DNA of 64,000 nt from Algoriphagus yeomjeoni (GTDB taxonomy: Bacteria; Bacteroidota; Bacteroidia; Cytophagales; Cyclobacteriaceae). The first letter of the stretch is position 1. Every line of letters begins with the position of its first letter. Of this stretch, positions 17,892 to 25,348 are shown one piece after another. The stretch is taken from positions 195,387-259,386 of the forward strand of contig NZ_QLLK01000002.1 of assembly GCF_003259505.1 (NCBI RefSeq), written 5' to 3'. A model generated the notes under the pieces. That model worked only from the letters and a program-made list of their open reading frames with translations, was not told where the DNA came from and made no database searches. The translations under genes and the position numbers were made by a program.

Positions 17892-18593
17892 ATGAGGAAA
17901 AATAATCAATTCTACGCCAGAAGAATCCATCGATTCTTGGGCGTTTTCATCGGGATTCAATTTATTTTCTGGACCATTTCAGGCTTGTACTTTAGCTGGA
18001 CGGATATCGATGAGATTCATGGAGATCATTTCCGAACGGATCATATGATGCATGAAAATGCAACAGAATTGATTGATCTGTCAAAACTGGACTCTACGCT
18101 CTTGATAGCTTCCCTTGAACTTAGATTTGTCAATCATAAACCCTATTTCTGGGTGAATGAAAGCAAGTTATTTGATGCACAGTCAGGAGTTCTACATTCG
18201 GAAATCTCTGAAACCGAGGCGCGGGAAATTGCCCAAATCTACATTAAAGATGATCTGCAAATCAGAGAAATGGAATACCTAACAGAAACTAGCCCTCATC
18301 ATGAATATCGAGGTTCAGCGCTACCTGTTTGGGCAGTGCATTTCAATCATCCTGAAAACTTGGTGGCCTATGTGGATGCCAAAAGTGGAGAATTCTCTAA
18401 AGTCAGACACAGGGCCTGGCGTTGGTTTGATTTCCTTTGGATGTTTCACACCATGGATTATGCAGGAAGAGATGACTTCAACAACCTGCTTTTGCGGGTA
18501 TTTTCCCTAGCGGGATTGGCAGCAGTAGGTTCTGGATTCACCTTATTCTTTATGACAAAACAGAAAAAAATATATCAAAAAAATAAAACCTAA
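17892..18593 (+). CDS. PepSY-domain membrane protein
   Basis: The 233-residue protein has an N-terminal membrane helix (about 15-35, VFIGIQFIFWTISGLYFSW), a periplasmic PepSY region (about 60-180, including AREIAQIYIKDDLQIREMEYL and VAYVDAKSGEFSKV), and a second helix near the end (about 198-222). This is a reduced form of PepSY-associated membrane proteins, some of which assist iron or copper reduction and uptake. It lies 64 bases after cusB and four before the DUF3347 lipoprotein, so it is probably in the same transcript. Several His residues after the first helix (HGDHF, DHMMHE) could bind metal. The exact role is unknown. Confidence 0.8.
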   Translation: MRKNNQFYARRIHRFLGVFIGIQFIFWTISGLYFSWTDIDEIHGDHFRTDHMMHENATELIDLSKLDSTLLIASLELRFVNHKPYFWVNESKLFDAQSGVLHSEISETEAREIAQIYIKDDLQIREMEYLTETSPHHEYRGSALPVWAVHFNHPENLVAYVDAKSGEFSKVRHRAWRWFDFLWMFHTMDYAGRDDFNNLLLRVFSLAGLAAVGSGFTLFFMTKQKKIYQKNKT

Positions 18594-18597
18594 ATCA

Positions 18598-19155
18598 ATG
18601 AAGAATCTAAGATTACCAATTGCACTATCTGTTTTAGTAGCACTATCTATGGCTTGCTCTAGCAAGTCTACTCATGAAGATCACATGGAAAATGAGGCAT
18701 CTCAGGAAATGTCGTCCGCTACTTCTGATGAATTAGCCTCAACTCCTACAACAATGATTTCTTTTAAAGAAGAGTCAACTACACAGATTTTCAATACCTA
18801 TTTTGGGTTGAAAGATGCCTTGGTAGAAACTAATGGAGAAAAAGTAAGTGAGGAAGCAAAAAAATTAGAAGCACTTCTGACTGAAGAAAAGTACAATTCT
18901 ATGAAAGAAGAGGTCCAGAAAATCGCTGGAACAACTGACACAGCAATTCAGCGTGATGCATTTGATGAACTTTCTGATCAAATGATTGAATTGGCTAAAA
19001 GCAGCGAGTTGGCTTCAGGAAACCTTTTTCTTCAGCATTGCCCTATGGCAAATGGCAACAAAGGAGCAAATTGGATCAGTTTGTCTGAAGAAATCAGAAA
19101 TCCATACTTCGGGGACAAAATGTTGAAATGCGGTTCTGTCACTGAGAAGATTTGA
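18598..19155 (+). CDS. Stand-alone DUF3347 lipoprotein
   Basis: The 185-residue protein starts with a lipoprotein signal whose lipobox LSMAC puts the lipid on C20. A His/Glu/Met-rich stretch follows (HEDHMENEASQEM). Residues about 60-185 form a DUF3347 domain whose C-terminal part, HCPMANGNKGANWISLSEEI and then MLKCGSV, closely parallels the end of the CusB protein two genes upstream. It may hold or deliver copper in the periplasm. It is the last gene of the copper operon and ends at a strong hairpin. Confidence 0.82.
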   Translation: MKNLRLPIALSVLVALSMACSSKSTHEDHMENEASQEMSSATSDELASTPTTMISFKEESTTQIFNTYFGLKDALVETNGEKVSEEAKKLEALLTEEKYNSMKEEVQKIAGTTDTAIQRDAFDELSDQMIELAKSSELASGNLFLQHCPMANGNKGANWISLSEEIRNPYFGDKMLKCGSVTEKI

Positions 19156-19159
19156 TTTT

Positions 19160-19189
19160 GTAGGGGGCGAAAGATTTTCCGCCCCCTAC
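19160..19189. terminator. Bidirectional hairpin terminator between DUF3347 and TonB receptor genes
   Basis: A perfect ten-base stem, GTAGGGGGCG (19160-19169) and CGCCCCCTAC (19180-19189), lies in the 36-base gap between two convergent genes. T tracts are short on both sides. Confidence 0.75.
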
Positions 19190-19191
19190 AT

Positions 19192-21474
19192 TCAATTTGA
19201 AATTGTAAATCTCAAACCCAAGAATCCTCTAATCCCCTGATTAGGAGCATAAACATAAGTTGGATCAAAGGTCAAGGCATTTGGATTTCCCGGAGTAGGA
19301 ATCACCGAGCCATCTGGTGCAAAGTCAACTCCCCTATCAAATGGATCAAAAGCTCTGGCAATGGAATTTGCAGCGGGTGTGAAATTCAACAGATTTTTCA
19401 CTCCTCCATAGATCTCCCACTTTTCACCTAGCTTTTTTGATAGCTGTATATTTTGTATGCTATACCAAGGAGAATATTCAGGCCTATCGTCCAGCTCTCC
19501 CAATAAAGGAAGACGCATCGGGCTATAAACATTTCCAGTATAATCCACTGTCAAACCTAAGCGGAAAAACTCATAACCTACAGACCATACGCCAGAGAAT
19601 CGCTCGGTAAGTAATTGACGGGTTTTTACCCCTCCCTCTTCTATACTCACATCCATAAGTGTTCCTCCAGCCGTCACTGTAAATCCGTTTGGCCAGGCAG
19701 CATCGATATTTAGTGACACACCTTTGGATACTGCCGAACCATCCAAGTTGGAATAAATAATCTGATTAGGATTTGTCTCGTAGTCAGGAATAATCCGATT
19801 GGTGAAATAGGTGTAAAAAGCTGACCCGTCCAATCCAATAAACACACCTTTATCTGAATAGATTTTCTTCACCAGATTAGCATTTCCATTCCAGCTTTGC
19901 TCCGGCTTTAATTCCTCCGTAAAAATGACCTCCCGAGCTCCTGTCAACGCTGCATGATCTTCTGTAAACACATTCGCTACCCGGAAACCATTTCCTGCCG
20001 AAAGCCTAAAGACCGTGTTCTTGTCAGCTGATGAAAGTTTGTAATTCACACGAGGGGAAAAGATGGAACCATGGATGGAATTATAATCGTATCGCGCTCC
20101 TAGTAGCAAACTCTGATTTGGAGTAAACTTAATTTCATCCTGTAGGAAAAGCCCTGGCAAATGAATGACTGAAGGTTGATTTGAATCTGAAATCAGATCA
20201 GATGTGGCAGGTGTATTGTCATCATAAAATGTATATCTATAAGCCATTCCAAGCAATAGACCATGTTTCTGGGCAGTTTTGGCCCAAGTCAATTGCCCGA
20301 ATCCTATATATTGCTCAGCGGTATAAATAGTCGTCCCATAAACTGAGTTTTGGTTATGACCATTTGCTGAAAACTGAAAATTCATGGTTTCTGAGGTAGG
20401 CAATTGCCAAGTACCAAATGTCTCCCATCTGCTGGTATAAATACTCTCCCCGTACACTTCATCCCCACCACGATCTGCACTTGTCCAGTTCATCTCTCCT
20501 CCCCATCGATCTTCGTAGACGTACCTTCCTGCCATGGTAAAAACTCTGTTTTCTGGTCGGCTTACATTGATTTTTTGGAAAAAAGATATCCTTTTCGAAA
20601 GCGTCACATCAGTAAAGCCATCGCCGTTATTATCTATTGGGTTATCATAATAAAAAGCATTTACACCAGTAAGTGATTGAATATTCTCACCCCAATTTGA
20701 GCGCAAACCCAAATCCAGATTCATCTCTCCCCAACCTGTAGCAAAGAAGTCTGTAGACACCAAAGGGGCTGATTCAGGTTTTTTTGTGATCACATTGATC
20801 AAACCACCTACAGCTTCTGAACCATACAATGTAGAGGCTGGACCTTTCACTACTTCCACTCTATCGATCAGTGCCTGTGGAATTCCAGTCAATCCATACA
20901 CGGTCGCCAAACCGCTCACGATCGGCATTCCATCAATCAAAACCATGGTATATGGTCCTTCCAAACCATTGATATGAATGTCGCCTGTGTTGCAGACGTT
21001 ACAATTGATCTGAGGTCGAACACCGTTTACATTTTGTAGGGACTCAAAGATTGAAGGGTTTGGATTGGCTCTGAAAAAGTTCGCTGAATACACTTCTACT
21101 GGTACTGGGCTATCCAATTTGGACACTTCCTGCATGGTACCACTGACTACTACTTCATCAAGTCCCCCATCCATTTCCTTAAGTGAGAAAATCAACTCCG
21201 ATAAATCCTCACCAGGTACTTTCACTACCTGTTGGGCCGTTTGAAAACCAACCATAGAGGCCTGAATAGTGAATGTTCCTGCTTTTGTTATTGAAATTTC
21301 AAAACCTCCATCTGCTCCTGTAACTGCTCCAGTACCCAGGCCTTTCACGAAAACATTAGCAAATTCTACCGGTTCATCCTGAAAAATGACCTTACCACTG
21401 AGCACATATTTTTGACCAAAAGCTACAGAAGTGAAAAGACTAAAAACCAGAAAAAGAAAATACTTATAGGTCAT
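19192..21474 (-). CDS. TonB-dependent outer-membrane receptor, probably for a metal complex
   Basis: The 760-residue protein has a signal peptide (to FGQ, residue 21), a carboxypeptidase-like regulatory domain (about 22-100), a plug (about 115-230; VVVSGTMQEVSKLDSPVPVEV, VLIDGMPI, VEVVKGPASTLYGSEAVGG) and a 22-strand barrel ending in GFLGLRFTISN with the expected aromatic pattern. The plug contains an unusual CNVC pair at C158 and C161, followed by NTGDIHINGLEGPYTM. It is divergent from a DtxR/MntR repressor whose probable operator lies inside this gene's promoter, implying repression by metal. Substrate could be iron, manganese or copper chelates; sequence does not decide. Confidence 0.88.
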   Translation of the reverse strand: MTYKYFLFLVFSLFTSVAFGQKYVLSGKVIFQDEPVEFANVFVKGLGTGAVTGADGGFEISITKAGTFTIQASMVGFQTAQQVVKVPGEDLSELIFSLKEMDGGLDEVVVSGTMQEVSKLDSPVPVEVYSANFFRANPNPSIFESLQNVNGVRPQINCNVCNTGDIHINGLEGPYTMVLIDGMPIVSGLATVYGLTGIPQALIDRVEVVKGPASTLYGSEAVGGLINVITKKPESAPLVSTDFFATGWGEMNLDLGLRSNWGENIQSLTGVNAFYYDNPIDNNGDGFTDVTLSKRISFFQKINVSRPENRVFTMAGRYVYEDRWGGEMNWTSADRGGDEVYGESIYTSRWETFGTWQLPTSETMNFQFSANGHNQNSVYGTTIYTAEQYIGFGQLTWAKTAQKHGLLLGMAYRYTFYDDNTPATSDLISDSNQPSVIHLPGLFLQDEIKFTPNQSLLLGARYDYNSIHGSIFSPRVNYKLSSADKNTVFRLSAGNGFRVANVFTEDHAALTGAREVIFTEELKPEQSWNGNANLVKKIYSDKGVFIGLDGSAFYTYFTNRIIPDYETNPNQIIYSNLDGSAVSKGVSLNIDAAWPNGFTVTAGGTLMDVSIEEGGVKTRQLLTERFSGVWSVGYEFFRLGLTVDYTGNVYSPMRLPLLGELDDRPEYSPWYSIQNIQLSKKLGEKWEIYGGVKNLLNFTPAANSIARAFDPFDRGVDFAPDGSVIPTPGNPNALTFDPTYVYAPNQGIRGFLGLRFTISN

Positions 21475-21505
21475 AAACTGGGAGATAATTTCAAATTAGA
21501 TACGA

Positions 21506-21536
21506 CAAATTTATAATGTTAGATTTATCTAACAAA
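21506..21536 (-). promoter_or_regulatory. Promoter of the TonB receptor gene
   Basis: On the minus strand TTTG (21533-21536), a spacer of exactly 19 bases and TAAATTTG (21506-21513) match the Bacteroidota consensus. Transcription would start near 21499, 25 bases before the ATG at 21474. Confidence 0.7.
21517..21534. promoter_or_regulatory. Probable DtxR/MntR-family operator
   Basis: An 18-base inverted repeat has arms TGTTAGAT and ATCTAACA around a central TT. It fills the spacer between the -33 and -7 elements of the receptor promoter and lies just upstream of the repressor gene's own -33 region. Such a place is ideal for repression. Binding is inferred. Confidence 0.7.
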
Positions 21537-21537
21537 A

Positions 21538-21566
21538 TTGTTTTCAACATTATTTTCTCATATTTG
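21538..21566 (+). promoter_or_regulatory. Possible promoter of the DtxR-family gene
   Basis: TTG (21538-21540), an 18-base spacer and CATATTTG (21559-21566) are one base from the TAnnTTTG consensus, 19 bases before the ATG at 21586. Confidence 0.35.
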
Positions 21567-21585
21567 AATACTAAAGCAATAAATC

Positions 21586-22245
21586 ATGGCATCACAAACA
21601 GAAGAGAATTACTTGAAGACCCTTTTTAACCTGGCAAATGATAAGAATGAGGTGAATATCTCAGAACTGGCTGCACAAATGCAAGTCAGTATGCCCACTG
21701 TGAATAGTATGGTGAAAACTCTTCAGAAGAATGATTGGCTGATTTATGAAAAATACAAGCCTGTTATACTCACCCAAAAAGGCAAAAAAGAAGCGGCACT
21801 GATTATCCGCAAGCATAGACTTACAGAAATGTTTCTAGTAAATAAAATGGGATTTGGCTGGGAGGAAGTCCACGAGATTGCTGAACAAGTAGAGCATATT
21901 CATGCGCCAAAGTTTTTCGAACGAATGGATGAAATGATGGGTTTCCCGACCATTGATCCACACGGTTCCCCGATTCCTGATAAGCAAGGGCGTATCCAAG
22001 AGATCAATTACTTAACGCTTTCAAAATGTAAAGCTGGACAAACCGTCATCCTCGCGGCTTTGACAAATTCATCCACCGAATTTTTGGAATTTCTTAACAG
22101 TCGTGAACTAAGTTTGGGGACAGAGCTAACCATCAATTCTGTAGAAAACTATGATCAAAGTATGGTTGCCACTTATGTGGGCCATACTTCTGAGACGTTG
22201 AGCGAAAAAGTATGCGAAAGACTTTTAGTAAGAGTAATAGGGTAA
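21586..22245 (+). CDS. DtxR/MntR-family metal-dependent transcriptional repressor
   Basis: The 219-residue protein has an N-terminal winged helix (EENYLKTLFNLAN; SELAAQMQVSMPTVNSMVKTLQKNDWL), a dimerisation/metal domain (RKHRLTEMFLVNKMGFGWEEVHEIAEQVEHI, with E, H and Cys/Met candidates) and a C-terminal FeoA/SH3-like domain (about 150-219). The region around FPTIDPHGSPIP is typical of the family. These cytoplasmic repressors bind Fe(II) or Mn(II) and shut off uptake genes. The divergent TonB receptor and the intervening palindrome make that receptor its likely target. Which metal it senses is not certain. Confidence 0.9.
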   Translation: MASQTEENYLKTLFNLANDKNEVNISELAAQMQVSMPTVNSMVKTLQKNDWLIYEKYKPVILTQKGKKEAALIIRKHRLTEMFLVNKMGFGWEEVHEIAEQVEHIHAPKFFERMDEMMGFPTIDPHGSPIPDKQGRIQEINYLTLSKCKAGQTVILAALTNSSTEFLEFLNSRELSLGTELTINSVENYDQSMVATYVGHTSETLSEKVCERLLVRVIG

Positions 22246-22333
22246 TGAAGTTAGTTTAAGTCTTATCTCTAGGCTATTTTTTAAGAAGAATTTTTAGCCG
22301 TAAATGCTCCGTTGATGAGTGTTTATCCTATTC

Positions 22334-22693
22334 TTACTTCAGAAAAGCTACTTCTGGAAAAGTGCTCAGGTAATATTCCAAATAGTTAAGATCTAATCCG
22401 ACGAAGTTCTCTCCTATAGGTGTTCCCTGTTTTATTTCTTGGACAATTTTATCCTTAGTGTAACTTTCACCATTCAATGTAGATACAAGCGCATTTTCCT
22501 CAGAGGACTGGTATCGTTTGATGGCAAGTTTGATCCGTGATCCCTTATCCAAATTAGTTAGTGGGTAGATTTTTTGCTCACCTTCAGCCACTTTATCATA
22601 ATAGATAAAGTCAGCGGTATGCGGATTGTAGCTGAGCGGTTTTACTTTAGCTTCTACAGCGATAGGCGGCAAAGTGATCTTTTCCATGGTCAT
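22334..22693 (-). CDS. Small protein homologous to the N-terminal domain of the adjacent caspase-like protease
   Basis: The 119-residue protein has no signal peptide or membrane segment and is not a family I recognise. It aligns with residues 1-110 of the upstream protease: both have an early TLP..A.E, KLAI at residues 55-58 with Arg at 60, a Y-x-K-x-x-(I/V) near 78, T-x-x-G near 91-94 and Y-x-EY near 104-107. Thus it is a free-standing copy of the protease's front domain without the catalytic part. It starts nine bases after a terminator-like hairpin, probably lowering its expression relative to the protease. It could be a partner, inhibitor, decoy or substrate; none is proven. Translation may start at either of two ATGs six bases apart. 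Confidence 0.7.
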   Translation of the reverse strand: MTMEKITLPPIAVEAKVKPLSYNPHTADFIYYDKVAEGEQKIYPLTNLDKGSRIKLAIKRYQSSEENALVSTLNGESYTKDKIVQEIKQGTPIGENFVGLDLNYLEYYLSTFPEVAFLK

Positions 22694-22702
22694 AAAAGTA
22701 AA

Positions 22703-22742
22703 AAATAGCAGTTGCTTATTTATAGGTATACAACTGCTATTT
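22703..22742 (-). terminator. Terminator-like hairpin between the protease gene and its small paralogue
   Basis: A perfect 12-base stem, AAATAGCAGTTG and CAACTGCTATTT, encloses a 16-base loop. On the minus strand the second arm runs into TTTTTT. It starts seven bases after the protease stop codon and ends nine bases before the ATG of the small gene, so it can act as a partial terminator or a leader structure. Confidence 0.7.
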
Positions 22743-22748
22743 AATTTA

Positions 22749-23861
22749 TTAAAAACGTCTAATAGTATAGTCAGCCAATGTCATATTGTAGAAAAGATAG
22801 GGCTGAATCTTGGCTGTTTTACTACCCCAGGCAATTCCGGACATGGGAGAACGCATCAGGTCACGGTCTTGCATTAGCAATGCTGCTGTAGTCGTTCCCG
22901 GTACAGATGCCATTCCTACATTAAACTGAGCAACAGAATCTGATACTGCCTGTTGCGCAGTCCGCCCAAGAGCCATACTTATATCGTATTGTGAGTCAGC
23001 TTTCCAAAAAAGGGTTGAATTTGCCCAGGTAAATGTGAAATTTTCTGTGTAACCCATAAAGGAAACTGCACCCTTGCTGACTGTATTTGGTCCCAAATCC
23101 CTTCCAGTTCTACAACTCAATAAGTGGATAGAGCTATGGTCAACTTCCGTAGGATCATATGAACCAACACGGATCAAGCTAGCATTGCCATGCCCGGTAA
23201 AATTATCATAATTCCCATGGCCAATACCACTGATATAAACCACGCGAGATTCCTTGGCTCTAGCAGCAAAATTTGACCTATTGTCATTCACACCAGTCAG
23301 TTTAATAAGTTCAAACCCACGATTTTCAAAGACTGGATGCACATTATTTATTCTATAATTTGCTACTTCGTTGGTGACACTATCCGTAGTGTTTTCACAA
23401 AATAAAACCTTATTGGAAAAGAGCTTCCACTGAGCTTTAGGAATGATTTTCCATTCTTTAGGGATAGTGGGTAAAGCTTCCGCTTTTGGCATCACAAATC
23501 GCAGAGAAGCAACCGGAATTTTACCCAGCATCTGATTCATCATATATTCCGCATACTTTACCTCTGCGTCTGCAATCTGCTTTCCAAAAGATGTTTGCTT
23601 TTCTATATGGGAAATCACCTCTGCTTTACTGTAAATACCCGCGTTGATGACACCGATCTTTAGATCTGGTTCCAACTTAATTCGCTGGATAGCAAGCTTA
23701 GCTTTGTTATCCTCAGAAGTAAGATCCAAACCGAATTTGGGAGGAATCCTTCCTGAGACGACTTCTTTGGCATACATCAGCGAGCCATTACCTCGTACAC
23801 CAATAGCTTTCTCTGCGGCAAAATCCGGAAGGGTAAGTTTGCCAAGTTTTACTGTCTTCAT
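22749..23861 (-). CDS. Caspase/gingipain-fold (clan CD) cysteine protease-like protein
   Basis: The 370-residue protein lacks a signal peptide. Residues about 1-112 are a domain shared with the next gene. Residues about 145-345 look like a clan CD peptidase: after the strand VVYISG comes G-I-G-H215-G-N, and after the strand IHLLS comes C250-R-T-G, followed by VSKGAVSFMGYTENFTF as in C25/CHAT-type enzymes. H215 and C250 would be the catalytic pair. It is separated by 55 bases from the small paralogue. Bacterial caspase-like proteases take part in programmed death, defence, and processing of secreted proteins. Here activity, substrate and role are unknown; the fold assignment is by motif only. 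Confidence 0.7.
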   Translation of the reverse strand: MKTVKLGKLTLPDFAAEKAIGVRGNGSLMYAKEVVSGRIPPKFGLDLTSEDNKAKLAIQRIKLEPDLKIGVINAGIYSKAEVISHIEKQTSFGKQIADAEVKYAEYMMNQMLGKIPVASLRFVMPKAEALPTIPKEWKIIPKAQWKLFSNKVLFCENTTDSVTNEVANYRINNVHPVFENRGFELIKLTGVNDNRSNFAARAKESRVVYISGIGHGNYDNFTGHGNASLIRVGSYDPTEVDHSSIHLLSCRTGRDLGPNTVSKGAVSFMGYTENFTFTWANSTLFWKADSQYDISMALGRTAQQAVSDSVAQFNVGMASVPGTTTAALLMQDRDLMRSPMSGIAWGSKTAKIQPYLFYNMTLADYTIRRF

Positions 23862-24339
23862 TTTGTAATTGATTTAGGAATTTTGCCTACTGTTAACGGT
23901 TTCGGCTATCCGTTACTAAATCGATTTATTCAATCGTATTTACTTAAAAATTAATCAGTTACTTAAAAATTTGCATCCGGGAGCAGTACCAAAATTAAAA
24001 CTATTTCAGAATTTTCAATTTCAATTTTTACTGATTTCAATGTCATTTTTAGGAGTACTCAATTTTTAGAAAAAAATAACAAATTAAGACCTTCATTTGC
24101 TCAACAAATTCTCCATTACCTTAGTCATCAGTGGGTTATAAAACTGATCCATTTAGCGATCACAGGGTTTACAAGGGTTCAAACATTCAAAAAAAATCTG
24201 GTTGGCTAAAGCCTTTGGCAGCTTCTTATAGTGCGCTATAAAAGAGAGGAAAATATACTTTATTCGTCGTCTAATCGCATTTGACTTTTTTACCTTGGTC
24301 AAATTATTGGTACATTCTACACAAACCAATTTTTGAAAC
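23862..24339. other. AT-rich gene-free stretch upstream of the protease gene
   Basis: No convincing gene is seen in 478 bases. A 13-base direct repeat TTACTTAAAAATT occurs at 23940-23952 and 23959-23971 (19-base period). An inverted repeat TAACGG/CCGTTA lies at 23894-23899 and 23910-23915. The possible protease promoter is at 23990-24018. The stretch separates two divergent genes. Confidence 0.5.
23990..24018 (-). promoter_or_regulatory. Possible promoter of the caspase-like protease gene
   Basis: On the minus strand TTG (24016-24018), 18 bases and TAATTTTG (23990-23997) fit the consensus. The leader would be about 120 bases and contain the TAACGG/CCGTTA inverted repeat at 23894-23915. Confidence 0.35.
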
Positions 24340-25152
24340 ATGATCATAGACGTACATACCCACATTAACAATTACCACGAAGACCGAGTAGTTTCACTTG
24401 AAGACTGTCTGAATAAACTGACTGAAACCATGGAGGAAAACCACGTTGACTATTCTCTGGTGCTCACTTCATATAAAGTCAATGAACACAGACCAAGTAC
24501 CAAAAAAGTGGTTGAGGCGATTGAAAACAGGAAAAACCTAGGTGTCGTGGCTGGCATAAGCTACTTGAATTACAATCATCATGATTTAAGGGAAATCGGT
24601 GAATATCTCGAAGCAGGCCTAATTAAAGGGCTGAAACTCTATCCAGGTTATGAGCCCTTTTACCCAAATGATACGCGTATGAAAGTCGTTTATGACATGG
24701 CAATAGAGTATGATGTGCCAGTCATGTTTCACTCAGGTGATACCTATGCGCCCACAGGACGGGTAAAATATTCCCACCCTATTCATCACGATGATTTGGC
24801 GGTGGATTATCCTGACTTGAAAATTGTGATCTGCCATGTCGGCAATCCTTGGATCAAAGACTGCATGGAAGTCACTTACAAAAACCAAAATGTACATGCG
24901 GATTTTTCAGGCTTAGTATTGGGAGATTTCTCGGAGAAATTTGAGCGTTGGATGAAAAACGAGCTCGAGCAAATGATCACTTATGCTGGAAATCCTAAAT
25001 ACCTACTCTATGGAACAGATTGGCCAATTTCTTCCATGAAATCCTATTTAAATTTCATGAAGAATCTTGATCTTCCTCAGGAAAAGAAAGAATTGATCCT
25101 ATGGAAAAACGCGGCCGAATTATTCAAGCTTGACGTAACTAGCTTTAAATAG
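24340..25152 (+). CDS. Amidohydrolase-family TIM-barrel protein
   Basis: The 270-residue cytoplasmic protein begins with the metal-binding strand MIIDVHTHI (HxH), and continues with GLKLYPGYE, MFHSGDTY (H), KIVICHVGNPW (H) and YGTDWP (D), the ligand series of amidohydrolase-2 enzymes. Relatives hydrolyse lactones such as fuconolactone or decarboxylate aromatic acids. The nearby aldo/keto reductase and mutarotase-like genes make a sugar lactone a reasonable guess. A TatD-like or unrelated metal-dependent hydrolase remains possible. It converges with a dipeptidyl peptidase gene across a strong terminator. Confidence 0.8.
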   Translation: MIIDVHTHINNYHEDRVVSLEDCLNKLTETMEENHVDYSLVLTSYKVNEHRPSTKKVVEAIENRKNLGVVAGISYLNYNHHDLREIGEYLEAGLIKGLKLYPGYEPFYPNDTRMKVVYDMAIEYDVPVMFHSGDTYAPTGRVKYSHPIHHDDLAVDYPDLKIVICHVGNPWIKDCMEVTYKNQNVHADFSGLVLGDFSEKFERWMKNELEQMITYAGNPKYLLYGTDWPISSMKSYLNFMKNLDLPQEKKELILWKNAAELFKLDVTSFK

Positions 25153-25293
25153 AAATGGTAATACTTACCAATATTGAAGTTTAGCTTGTTTCGTGCCTCG
25201 CAAAGACGGTAATTATTAGATTTTATATTGAGCATCAACTGCGTCTTCTGCGAATCCCGATATCGGGACTCAGTGGACTTTGCGGCTAAAACA

Positions 25294-25329
25294 AAAAACC
25301 ACCTGCCAATCACTCAGCAGGTGGTTTTT
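25294..25329. terminator. Bidirectional terminator between amidohydrolase and DPP IV genes
   Basis: A perfect 13-base stem, AAAAACCACCTGC and GCAGGTGGTTTTT, has a ten-base loop. A and T tracts on the two sides make it usable from both strands. Confidence 0.9.
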
Positions 25330-25348
25330 GTATAAAATCTATGCTAAA

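Noticed and set aside
24153-24371. Minus-strand frame of 72 codons before the amidohydrolase gene
   Set aside because: It overlaps the start of the amidohydrolase gene on the other strand, is AT-driven and resembles no protein family.
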